From Ostrinia nubilalis (lineage: Eukaryota; Arthropoda; Insecta; Lepidoptera; Crambidae): a stretch of 64,000 bases of DNA. Below, one piece after another: positions 1 to 12,100 of the stretch. The position numbers and the translations under genes were made by a program. The stretch lies in NCBI RefSeq assembly GCF_963855985.1, contig NC_087097.1, positions 9,705,001 to 9,769,000 of the forward strand, read 5' to 3'. Each line of letters starts with the position of its first letter. Within the stretch, counting starts at the first letter, position 1. Below the pieces are notes generated by a model. The model saw nothing but the letters and a program-made list of their open reading frames with translations. It was not told the DNA's origin and made no database searches.

Positions 1-1687
1 GCACATCATCATGGCCATCATGGTGATCTTTCTATGATTGATATGTACAGATGCACGTGTAGCGACCATATTACGCTTTGAAAGCATTTGAAATACCGAT
101 TCCCATTAATATTCACGTAAATTATCTTTGTAAAATTGACCAAAAATACTAGAGGAGTGAAATTAAAGTAACACGGCATTTAGCCTAGTTCGACCGTAAA
201 GTCCTAAATTCTGTCCAACAGTCCAACCGATAAGAGAACCTGATTTGCTTTTCGTATCTATACGTAGAAAGGAGAGCTGTTACTACTCGTAGTCTAAATA
301 AATTGAGTTCTCTCCTAGTCTTGTAGTTGATCGTTGTATTCTTATCACATTGCCGACTGTGTATATCATCTCGTGACGCAATTGCTGATACGGCTTCAAC
401 AAGGCCCCTCCCTCAATACTGTTTAAATAGAATTACATGCTGGTTCATTGGATATTAATTAATGATTTGGGACCAAAACGTGATGAGTCGACGTGCGTGT
501 GTGATTGACGAACGAGTTCGGTTTGAGGTATTGTTGCCCGAACCGAACTAACAAAAAGAACACATGTGTGTTAAATTTTGAAATAATGTAATAATAAATT
601 ATCCCAAAAAAGTGTCCGCAGCTCACATTACGACAGACAAGGCAAGCACCAGTGGGGGCAATTTTTTTGAAGTTTAAAAATAACTTATGTTTTCTGACGG
701 GTCCCTAATGATGACATTAATTTTAATGAATTATGTTGCCTTTAATTCAATTCATAGCAAGTTGGAATAGAAAGTTTAGGAAACTTTGGAAACGCGACTG
801 TTTTAATACCTACCTAAACTGCGCTATTAATTCTGTTCGGTTTCGGATAAGTTCAACAGTTTTATTTTTTAAAACCAAAGTTATCACTGCGATATTATTA
901 TTCTTAACTGCATGCCGCAACGATAAACTTACACATTTTACTCGTAGAAGTATCAGTTTCAAATTGCGCATCAAAATTCCTCTTCGTCGTATTGCACCAT
1001 CAACTCTTTATTTGACACATACATTCTGCAGCAACGATCGCAGTGGAATCCTGTAGTAAAAGTTAAGAAATTCTTAAGGGATAGCTACGTGTGCTTGGTG
1101 CGTTAGTGTCAGTCTAAGCTCGTGAGGTAATGGCATAAAGTAATTATGTATACCTAATTCAAGAAACTTTTACGCTTTTGCGTGCACGAGTCCAGTTGTT
1201 GTTGTTTTGCACAGTGAGGGGTCATCATCATGTCTGGCTAAAACATGTTTACAAAAACAGGCTAATTTAGAAAGATGAGAACTTAATGTTTTTCGGGCGA
1301 CGGGCGAATGGGTTTGTAATCGTAATCTTATCAGCTTGATCACAAGGCTTGATATTTATGAAGGGGGGCGCGTTATTTTTGTCTATCAGATTTTGAGATA
1401 TAGCCTAGTTAGGGCAGATTTTATCACTTCTTTTAACGATTGTATTCTTGTGGTATTATTAACACCTGAACGGGCATCGTTGACGGGGTTGTCATAGAGA
1501 CATGTTTAGTTCATCTGATTTTCTTATGTAGACTAGAGACGTTCCCGTCAGCGCGCGATTATAATTTCCATAAATTATGCTCCAGCTGCGGTTTCTTGAA
1601 ACGAAACATAGAAAGGATAAGTCATTTCCTTTTTTTCCCAGTCTTAAAAAATCTTTGAGGACTTCCCACAGCACCGCGTCATTATTA
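1..1687. other. No gene recognised
   Basis: AT-rich sequence with only short open frames (about 60 to 107 codons) that lack any recognisable motif, splice context or compositional change. I see no repeat or RNA gene here. Confidence 0.6.
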
Positions 1688-2005
1688 TCCCATCAAAAAC
1701 AATACTTGTCAAAAAAACCAAGTCTCGCAACTCAGTTGTTCTACGGTAAAAAGTTGTGAGATCCATGTAATACCAAGTCCAGGCCAGAAAATCTTTAACG
1801 TTTTACATAAATTATTGACTTGGCCATCGCACTAAATAATTTAATTTACACGTGTTTTCATGCGATGGCCAAGTCAATATATTTATGTAAAACGTTAAAG
1901 ATTTCCTGGCCTGGACTTGGTATTACATGGATCTCACAACTTTTTACCGTAGAACAACTGAGTTGCGAGACTTGGTTTTTTTGACAAGTATTGTTTTTGA
2001 TGGGA
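1688..2005. repeat. Long foldback (inverted repeat) element
   Basis: Two arms of about 145 bp (1688-1831 and 1861-2005) are nearly perfect reverse complements separated by a 29-bp spacer (1832-1860). The outer ends read TCCCATCA and TGATGGGA; the inner ends read ACTTGGCCATCGCA and TGCGATGGCCAAGT. Only a few mismatches are visible. A transcript would form a long hairpin. It may be a foldback transposon or one end of the composite repeat that continues to about 2600. I cannot name a family. Confidence 0.8.
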
Positions 2006-2007
2006 TC

Positions 2008-2219
2008 TCATTTCTTTTTGTATTTTGTAGACAGCAGTTATGTATCTAGAAAACTGGACCGAAATTGAAAAATTTTACTCGACTTGGCGGTTGCACTACC
2101 GTGCCCCCAAATATCATTTCTTTTTGTATTTTGTAGACAGCAGTTATGTATCTAGAAAACTGGACCGAAATTGAAAAATTTTACTCGACTTGGCGGTTGC
2201 ACTACCGTGCCCCCAAATA
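2008..2219. repeat. 106-bp tandem duplication, two copies
   Basis: The block 2008-2113 is repeated almost exactly at 2114-2219. Each copy ends with a motif reading CTCGACTTGG, then GGTTGCACTACCGTGCCCCC. A diverged form of that ending recurs at about 2552-2585, so the duplication is probably part of a larger interspersed element that also includes the adjacent foldback. Confidence 0.8.
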
Positions 2220-2600
2220 TTTTAGTTTTTCCTTGATTCATACACCAAACACTACTTATATTCCAAATTTGAAGCTTCTAGGTCTGCTAGAAGTGCCTTA
2301 GAGTTTTGATGATCGGTGAGTCAGTGAGTCAGTGAGTCAGTCAGTGAGTGACAAAATTAAGTAACTTTGACCCGTTATAATTCTTAAACTACTGGTTCAA
2401 ATTGAATGAAATTTTAAATATACCGTGTCTTTACAATGCCTGCATAGCTAATGAAAATTCAGCCTTCTAGTTTTATCCACAACGAAGTTACAGGCGGTCG
2501 AAAATGGCCTGAATTGCTTCGAGAAAAGGATGGTACGGCCGTGCCGCTTTTTTGCTCGACTTGGTGGGGGCACTGCCGTGCCTCCAGATACCGTCATTGT
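2220..2600. repeat. Probable interspersed repeat with GTGAGTCA microsatellite
   Basis: Contains a short run of GTGAGTCA units at about 2315-2350 and ends with the diverged copy of the motif that closes the 106-bp repeat. The tract at 2260-2350 resembles sequence widely dispersed in insect genomes. That is from memory, and I do not assign a family. Confidence 0.45.
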
Positions 2601-5600
2601 AAGTTAACCATCTACTTGCCGTTTCGTAACTAGTCCTCATAAATGAAAATTACCCTAAATTAGGTTCCTACATCTAAGTGAAACAAGTTAAAAGCTGATT
2701 TACAAACAAGACGTCATTACGTTATCGTTAATTGCTTTTTTCGATTGCTCTGTTTGCTATCATAAATTAGTTAAAATTATAGTAATGTAATTGTCCGTTA
2801 TGGTACTTTTTGTGCGTAACATTTCCAAACATTGACCCATCTATTCTCACTTAGGTACTTCCGCTTTATATTTTAGAAGAATATTCTTAGGATTTGCTAA
2901 TACATCATATTGCATCATGCATGTGTTTAACTGTTTATAAAGTTATGGAATGCATTTTTGTTGGACTAGGTAGTTATTAACGTACCTATACGTATTTGAA
3001 ATACCTACTAAAGTCGTGACTGTCTCGTTTGCGACATATTGTTAAAGTCTGTTTGCGTTTACTGAATGTCGTTCTTGCCGCGCCAACCCAGAAATATTTG
3101 ACCATTAATCATCATCACTCGTCTGCCCTTTTTCCAGATTTTCTGAATATCAACGATTCAGATTTTTAACTCATGCTTTTTCAAGGTTTCGGCTTGATTA
3201 CCAACGAGGGGAAATCTGTTCAATTCGGTCAAGAGCGCATGTATCAGACAGGAAATAATTTTAATATATTCATAAATAATTTTCGTACCGAATAGGAAAT
3301 AATTAATATAATTTTAAGTTACTTTCGGATATTCAGTTAATGTTATAAATTATTTTTTTCCTCAATATGATAAGGCGATTTCGCGAATTCAGTTATTTAT
3401 TTATCCTGGCGCGACGCAAAAGTCCATAAATTTCATGTAGGTGGGTATGGGTAGGTATATGTGTATTTTCATATTATTCAATACCGTTGAGTGCGACTTT
3501 CCAGTTAGATTTAGTATGTTCTCCGGCATTGGACTAGTTGGGCTAATGGAGCTAGTTATTTAATTTGGAATAGCCGGAAATACAACGAGGTTGTTACTCA
3601 ACTAATAGAACGGGAACCCCAAATGACCAGTAACTTCTTTTGCTTATCCAAACAGGTAGTAACATTCCTAATTTAAGTTTTTCACTCAGCTTTGCTAATT
3701 TTGTATCAAAACAACTTCATGTGCATTATCGCAGTAATGTTATGTTTTAGAGAGATATCACCGATAATTTTAGTGTGTTGTGATCGTGAGTAGCAAAAAA
3801 CAAAAACAAAAAGCAAAAGTGTGAATTGTTTTCGAAGTTATTGGAGAAAAATGTATTTAGTCAATGCGCACTTCCTTGCAGAGATTATCCTAACCACATT
3901 TACGCAATGACATACCATAAAAACATCTTGGCATTTACCTACATAGTCAATAGTTTTAATTCAGTAGCCATTGACAAAAGAATAACGTCGTTATCGTTAC
4001 TGAAATGGCAATGAGACATAACACATCAATAAATAGCAGTCAATGCATAGGACACTATTGACCCCATCTATTCTAATGATTGCGAGCATGAAATTGGCTT
4101 CAGTAAATATTCAACGGTCGTGAATGTTGTGATGTCAATCGGAACCAAGCGACGCGCGGACGACTGCTCACTGTGTGCCCTATACATAATATAGCGACCA
4201 TTCAAGTCGTTGCCTCTTACATAACGTACGCAAACGCATTTACCCGGTTGCTATGTCCAATGCATCTAATAGCACTCGCACGATACACTGTCTTATCGTT
4301 AAATTAAAAATATCTCAGAATGATCTTAACGATGATTTTTAACATGCTATAGCTGTACGGATGGATATGTAATGTTTCCAAGGCAATGGGTTAGATGTAG
4401 CCTGAAGTAAAATGTAGAAATTAAAACAGTTCAGCTGTACCAGCTGTACGGAACGCACAGATTTTAAAAATAAATGCTTTTCGCTTTTCTCAATACTCAA
4501 TACCAATACTCAATTCTGGTGATGACAAGCCAACAAATCATACACATGGCATTGTTTCCCTTTACTTTTCCCCCTTTCAGTTTTATCAACTCATTTTGCG
4601 GTTACTGTGACTAATTAATAAAATAACTGGCACAAAAATGCAAAAATAAAATGTTGACTGCTTACTTTTGTTGTTTGTCAAAATTGTCAAAAGTATTGTA
4701 ATGTTTGTCTCTTCTTTACTTTAGTACTTATCTAAAAATAGGCACATTTATTTATAGTTGTTGTGTGGAATACATCAAGATCGTGCATTTTAGGAAACAT
4801 TAGGTCAAAAAGGGGGCCTTAAAAGCAGTAAGTTAACAAAGGTTAAACATGCAGACGTCGTCAGCGGGGCGCACCGTTCGTGTTTCCCTTTGCATAATTC
4901 ATCGATCGGCTGTGATCCGGCTCTTTTAAATCCAGGGGCAAGTTACATGCCATTTAGGTATCTGTGTTTTAATCATAATTCCAATCCTGCCAACAATGGC
5001 GTCAGAATCTTATTGTTGCCACGTTTTAAAATTTCTTTAAGGTGCCTTTTTTGTATGTTAAAATTTAGGTTGTGATACAACATCAGCATATTAGTTAAAC
5101 TTTAGGTATGTAGTCTTGAAAGGAATTGTGTCAACGGCTGGTTATCAAAATTTTGATTTACGCTTATCTTGAGCAGAGTCCCAGGCGCCTCATATGCGTT
5201 ATCTTGTTTGGAGACGGTGAGAATGATAGCGTCGACTTTTTTGTGATAACTTTATACTATCTTCTTGTGCTAAGTAACAAGGTTTCTTTCCCAGCTTTTT
5301 TATAGAGCACTTCCTGCCACTCCAATCATTAACCCTAGGTAGAGATTAGTGTTACAAACAACATGATTTTACTGGATTTAAAAAAGGACATAGATAGTTT
5401 GAAGTAACAACCTAGCTATCAGTAGGGTTAACTGTAAGTTCATTAACGTACGAACATATCCAATTGTTTCTCTATTCTCCTTATCATGTTTATGCGTTGA
5501 AGTTAATGAAGATTTAATCTAGGCCATGCGACTTTTCATAACATTTATACATTCATTTGCTTGTTAAATTTATTACAGTTGGAATTAAATATCGTTTTCA

Positions 5601-6086
5601 ATTCACGACCACATAATTTAATGTCTTACATTTTCATCTTCTTCAATACACCTACGTGGAATGTGTTTTTCAGCATTAGTACGTGTGTGACACATCAACT
5701 CTCACTTTTTATTGTTTAACAGAATTGGAAAGTTGTTAAGTCAAACGTTGGAGTTGGGACACATTTTCTTAGATGTATTAGCGTCGGACGGAGTCGATGG
5801 CGTCTATTGTTGGCGGCATCCCGTTGCCGTCTATTATTGACTCGCCGCTGGAGATAGTTGGCGCTGCGCCAGCGCAGACCACGTGTTCGCCCGTCACGGG
5901 ACAGACATGCGCACTCGACTCGCTTGACGCTTCGCTGTTCGCATTCACTAAACAAAACAAAACGCCTAGTAGAAATCTTAGTACTATTGCTTCAATTAGA
6001 TATTCATAGATATCAGACAACGATGAATAAATTATTATAATGAAACTGTAATAATGAAAAACAATGAGATTGTTTTCTTGTTGCAG
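2601..6086. other. No gene recognised; probably contains clu upstream exon(s) and promoter
   Basis: Mostly AT-rich with no convincing coding exon. Because the first clu exon I can place opens with a splice acceptor (TTGCAG at 6081-6086), at least one upstream clu exon must exist, either here or before the window. A GC-richer patch at 5780-5940 contains an ATG-started frame, but it has no credible donor that joins clu in phase. Confidence 0.4.
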
Positions 6087-6115
6087 TCGAGAAACAAGAT
6101 AAACAAATTTCAAAA

Positions 6116-9100
6116 ATGAAAAAGGAGGCCGGCGTTAAAGTGTCTTGCAGTAACGGTCATGCAAGTATGCCTAACGGACGCGCCGACGATGAGGGTGGCG
6201 GCAGAACTGCGCCTACTCCTAGGGTCTCATACGCGGCCGCCGCACGGAAGCCCCCTTCACCACAAACCAACAACACGCCTGCGCCTTTCCTGCTTCATAC
6301 AGGTGCATTGCTAACGATGTGTTCATTCATTGGATTTCGTTAGTTGTCGTTGTATGTCCCGACTTTGTATGCGTCCATTGCTCTATTTTTATGTCTCCAA
6401 CCACACGGATAAATTACATATCTGTTTGTTCAAAATTTCATAATCGATGACACGAAACCAACCTATGACAAATGTTACTCTCAATGTAGTAGTCTTCAAG
6501 AAATAATTGTAATATACAGTTAATATTATTTTCAGAATCCCGAAAAGTTAAGACCAGCGAGAAGTCATCACAACCGAAGTCCGTAAATTCCACAACGAAA
6601 GTGAATGGTGAAGGATCAATAGAAAATGATGATAGTAAGAAAGATAGCATAGGTACCAAAGAGTCAATAATGAATGGCACAGATAATGCACACGAAAAAA
6701 TTGTTAACGGTGACCCAAAAAAAGATTCAGATTGTGATATTAGTAGTAGTAGTGATAATGCTAAAGTAGTTGTTAATGGAGTCAAGAAAGATTCCGATGA
6801 TACGAAATCAATTAAGTCAGATGATGATAATATTTCTACTGTGCCTTTAGTTTGCCCAATCAAAAGTTTTGAAGGTAAAACAATGGCGGACAAAAAGAAA
6901 GATAATAAAAAAATTAAAGTAACTGTGACTGATAACATCATTGATACGCCATGTAAAAAGGAAACTGTAAATGCAGAAAAAAAAGTGGAAGATGTGTCAA
7001 AGAAAGCTGAAAAAGAATCTGACAAACTTAATGGTGATAGTTCCAAAATGGTCAATGGGGACAAAGACAGAGAGTCGACTCCAAGTGAGGATGGCGACGA
7101 CAAGAAACGGGACCCGGAAGTTTTGTTTATTCAGGATATGGGTTTTACTGTAAAAATTGTTAGCCCTGGGGCAGAACCATTGGATATCCAGGTATTGATT
7201 GGCAATAACTTTGATAATATTTGTATTATCTAGTGATAAATATAGGACTGCATGTAAATCATTTAAATTCTTAGGTTTCGAGCATGGAACTGGTGCAGGA
7301 AATACATCAAGTGCTCATGGACCGCGAGGATACATGCCACAGGACTTGCTTCTCGTTGCAGCTGGACGGTATTACTTTAGACAATTTTGCCGAATTAAAG
7401 AATATTGAAGGGTTGAAAGAGGGATCAATAATTAAGGTAAGTTTAATTTCACAAATGAGTGTATTAGCCGATTTGTAGGGTCTAATATCAAATATTTCAA
7501 ATTAAATTATAACAAGTCACTTGACCGGCTTAGTTCTAATTTTTTTTTACTTACAGGTAGTTGAAGAACCTTACACAATGCGCGAGGCGAGAATTCATGT
7601 ACGTCACGTACGCGATCTTTTGAAATCGATCGACTATACAGACGCGTACGCTGGACAGGAATGCAGTTCTCTTGCATTTCTGAACGTTATCACGCAAGGG
7701 GATATTCTAGGTAATATGCCTTAAAATCTTTACACTGATAGTCTTATAATACATTTATGTTGTGTAAGGTCACAGATAATTTTGGAATGTTTTTGTTTTA
7801 GAAAAAAAGAAATCTCGCCCAGAGAGTGTAGACTGCACTCCGCCTGACTACATAATGCCTGGTAGTGCTGAGAGGCCGCTATTGCCCTTGCATCCGGGTC
7901 TCACTAAGGAGAATAAGGCCCCGCAGTGCCTCAAGGTAGGTTCTTGGGACTTTTAGCGACTATACCTGTTTGGAACAGGGTAAGAACTGTTTAGGAACAG
8001 TGTTATTGTTATTACATTGTTATCGGCAGGTGCTAACGACGTCGGGCTGGAACCCGCCGCCCGGGCCGCGCAAGATGTGCGGCGATCTCCTCTACTTGCA
8101 TGTGGTCACCCTCGAGGATCGCCACTTTCACATTACGGCGTGTCCCCGAGGATTCTACCTCAACCAGTAATTACACTATATTTTCTTTCTCTTTCACAAT
8201 ATGAAATATCCTTAATTGAATTTCAAAAGTTTGTGGTTCCGATACTAACTCGTGTTGTGTTTTAATTTTCAATTCTTTATTATTATTTTAGAGGAACATT
8301 GTAAATATCTCACATAATAATTTTACATTGCAGTCTGATACAATATCTATTGCCATTTGCCAATTTATTAAAAACTATTTTGCAATTTAGTTGTAGATCA
8401 GACTAAAAAAAGTTACATGTCGTTAAGACGCATGAGGCAATCCATGTCCTATTAAGATAGTTGCCTCAATGACCTTTAAGAGTTCTAATCTCTCCAAAGA
8501 CACCGGAATTCGAATATTCAGTTCCAATTTCAAACCACACAGATCCACCGAAGAAGTGTTCAACCCTCGGCCCTCGACTCCGTCCCTGCTGTGCCACTCG
8601 CTGATCGAGCTGCTGAGCATCGTGTCGCCGGCGTTCAAGCGCAACTTCGCGCTGGTGCAGAAGCGACGCATGCAGAAACACCCGTTCGAGCGCGTGGCCA
8701 CGCCCTACCAGGTCTACCAGTGGGCGTCGCCGATGCTGGACCATACTGTTGATGCTATACGCGCCGAGGATAGTGAGTATATTGTTACATAGACATGCTA
8801 AATATCTAAGCAGCAGACTACACTATGCCATGGTATGATCGAGCTTCTGAGCATCGTGTCGCCGGCGTTCAAGCGCAACTTCGCGCTGGTGCAGAAGCGA
8901 CGCATGCAGAAACACCCGTTCGAGCGCGTGGCCACGCCCTACCAGGTCTACCAGTGGGCGTCGCCTTTTTACTGAATTTTTTTTTCTTTCGCATTTTTAC
9001 GTACACAACTAAATTCTATTCTTTTTAAATATTTTAGCATCGGGCTGGATTGTGCCATGGTAAAGTTTTTATATCTTATCAGGGGCATGTATCAGCTCGG

Positions 9101-12100
9101 ACTTTGATCTAAAGTATTAAGACTAGTTTTAACAAAAATATTTTTCTCTTGACTATACGTAACCACGTTGTTCCTTAGCTTTCTCCTCCAAACTGGGCTA
9201 TGAAGAGCACATCCCAGGCCAGACGCGCGACTGGAACGAAGAGCTGCAGACCACGCGTGAGCTTCCGCGATCCACGCTGCCTGAGCGACTGTTGCGCGAA
9301 CGCGCCATATTCAAGGTAAGAATAAGATTTTTTGCGGATTTTCTATCTTCTGCCACTCATTATTTTCCTACACATGTTAATTGTAACAACGAGACTATTC
9401 CCCCTCTCTTTCCCACTGCACCTGCAACTCTTATGTAGCCAAGATCTACTTGGCTACATAAGGCTTGATCGCCAATAAAAAGCCAAGTTTGTCCCTAGGG
9501 AAAGTTAGACTGTCATTTGACTCGCAACGAAACTAATTGTTACAAGTGATCCAAGAAGTATCATAATTATTATCAAGAGTATATGAATAGGTTCTTCGTC
9601 CTGTATGTATGTGTGCTCTCGTATTCTTATCAATACCGATAATGAAAAATATGTCTCAAAAAATTGAAGTGACTTATTTTTATTGATAAACGTGTTCGTC
9701 AGATTTGTCAGTACTGCACTTTGACCTGCGCATACGCAAGATCTAAATTCCAAGGTTGATGTAATAATTGTATATTTCCTATCCGTAATTGTTGTTAAGT
9801 GCACTGCTAGTATAATACAGTGACGTAATGCAAATACACTATTGAAGTACTAGTCATGATGATATTTAATTATACCGATTTCATGAGAAGTATGTATTGG
9901 TTTTTAAGTGTTTTAGTTCATAATTTTCATTTCTGATTTAACTAAATGTATTATTTTCCTGTGGCTTATAGCAGGTGTATTTAAAGATAAAGTGTAATGC
10001 ATACAAATCCTTATCATGATCGATGAATGTAACGGGATGGACGTTACCATCTCAGTATAGAACTTAAGTGTTCAGTTTGCGACAACTTATGAATTTAATA
10101 TTAAGTAGTCCGCATGCCGACTTGATTTACATGTAAAACAAAATGCTAAATAACCAACTGCCAGTTTGTTCATTTCGAAATCCAGACTGTAGCAATAATG
10201 TACTAAGAGATGCTAGTTGGGCTTCTTACCCATCTGGTTGTCCATTGCAGATTGTCACCATGTTGAAAACGATACCAATCGCACCTCTCTTTCCAACCAC
10301 TGCGACTAATCTTTGCTGCCAATGAAACCCAAGTAGGGAAAATGGTCTAAATACCTGCAAAGAATTTTATCAAAAGAATATTAGGAATAGTTCGAAATAG
10401 AATATCATCTTCCCTCCACCGCAAAGTGTTGTGTTAAACGATTCTGGGTTTTATTACCAGGTCCATAGCGACTTCGTGGCAGCAGCCACCCGCGGTGCAA
10501 TGGCGGTCGTGGACGGCAACGTGATGGCCATCAACCCAGGCGAGGAGCCGAAGATGCAGATGTTCATCTGGAACAATATATTCTTCTCGCTCGGGTTTGA
10601 CGTGCGCGACCATTACAAGGACTTGGGAGGGGACGCCGCAGCTTTTGTTGCTCCGGTAAGTGAAAGAATATTCATTTATTCCACGGCATCTATAAACTAT
10701 TACCATTCTTTTTACCGTCTTGGAATTACTTATGATAAATCTAGCAGTATTTAAATTGAGAGATTCTCTGCTCGCTATACTTGTGTACTTTTATCTAGTT
10801 TTATATTATTTGTTTACTTTTTTTGTGTTCAAAAGTTTTTATGTTATTTAAGTTTGATATTAACGATGTCATCATTTTACGCAACCGAATGAGTAAGAAT
10901 GATAAACTTGATATCATTGGAAAGTGTTTCGAAGCTGCTCTAGACTTGTCATTATGAAATCGGCCGCCAATAAATTAAACAGTCGTTAAACGATAACAAT
11001 TAGTACGTTGATTTGTGTGTTACGCCATGAACTACTACAATAAATGGGTGTGTGCTGTTTAGTGGTAGGCTTAATTATGTTTCCATTGTGTTTTAAACTG
11101 AATGTCTTTACAGTAGCTAGAATTTATTTTATTTGAACACCCACAACGCATGGCGACCTTGCTAAGACAGTATGCTTTGAGTATCTCTGTTATGTTTGAA
11201 TTTTAGCTAAAATCTCAAGACAATTTCACTGTAGAGAAATATACTCTGATAACGTTAATGATAGCCGGTTTCGTCACAAATCGTTGCAAGATGAATCAAC
11301 GGCTTGCAATTAACATTTTTGTATCACCGCACCGGCAAACAAAAGTGTCGGGCATTGGTTTTATTTAAAGAAAATTACCTACTGCTTCAGTGTAGTTATT
11401 ATGAATTTAACAACGTTTGCAAATTAGGAAACACTGCACACTCGTGGTCTGAAATCTGGACTCATCCCACCTCTTTCCCACCACTGAAACTTTTGTACAG
11501 CCAGGATTTACAGTTTAGCCTCCGATGAAACCCGTGATGTTATATGGACTGATTTTTTAAAAAGAGACTTATGCCCGTTTTCACTATCAATTCCTAATTT
11601 TTAAGTGACCCCTATGACAATAAAATTCCTGTTATTTGTTACCATATGGGTCACTTAAAAATTAGTGATTGATGGTGAAAACGGGCATGAGTTTCTTTCG
11701 GCGCTGCTTCTTCTCAGCACTGTCCTGAAGCAATGGTAGGGTTTAAATAGGACACTGACGTGTAAAAGCGCCTTTTAAAAACCTTATTGCAAAAAAAAAA
11801 AATGTATCTTTTAAATACTTTTACGTGTCTTTGTAGCGCAACGACCTCCAAGGCGTGCGAGTATACAGCGCTGTGGATACCCCCGGGCTACACACGCTTG
11901 GAACTGTGGCGGTGGACTATCGCGGCTACCGCGTCACGGCCCAGTCCATCATTCCTGGAATCCTGGAGAAGGAGCAGGAGCAGAGCGTTGTCTACGGCAG
12001 CATCGACTTCGGGACCACTGTGCTGTCTCACCCCAAGTATATGGATCTGGTGAGTGCTTTGGAAATATGCGTATGATTAGTCAATAGGATCATGTCGCGT

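Noticed and set aside
5797..6009. Possible first coding exon of clu or a small gene
   Set aside because: No donor lets it join the exon at 6087 in phase and no motif is recognisable; kept only as an unexplained GC-richer patch.
6438..7103. 221-codon minus-strand frame rich in Ser and Leu
   Set aside because: Antisense of the Lys/Asp/Ser-rich second clu exon; it has no independent signals.
8423..8744. Minus-strand frames opposite clu exon 8543-8772
   Set aside because: Antisense shadows of a GC-rich conserved exon whose plus-strand product matches Clu.
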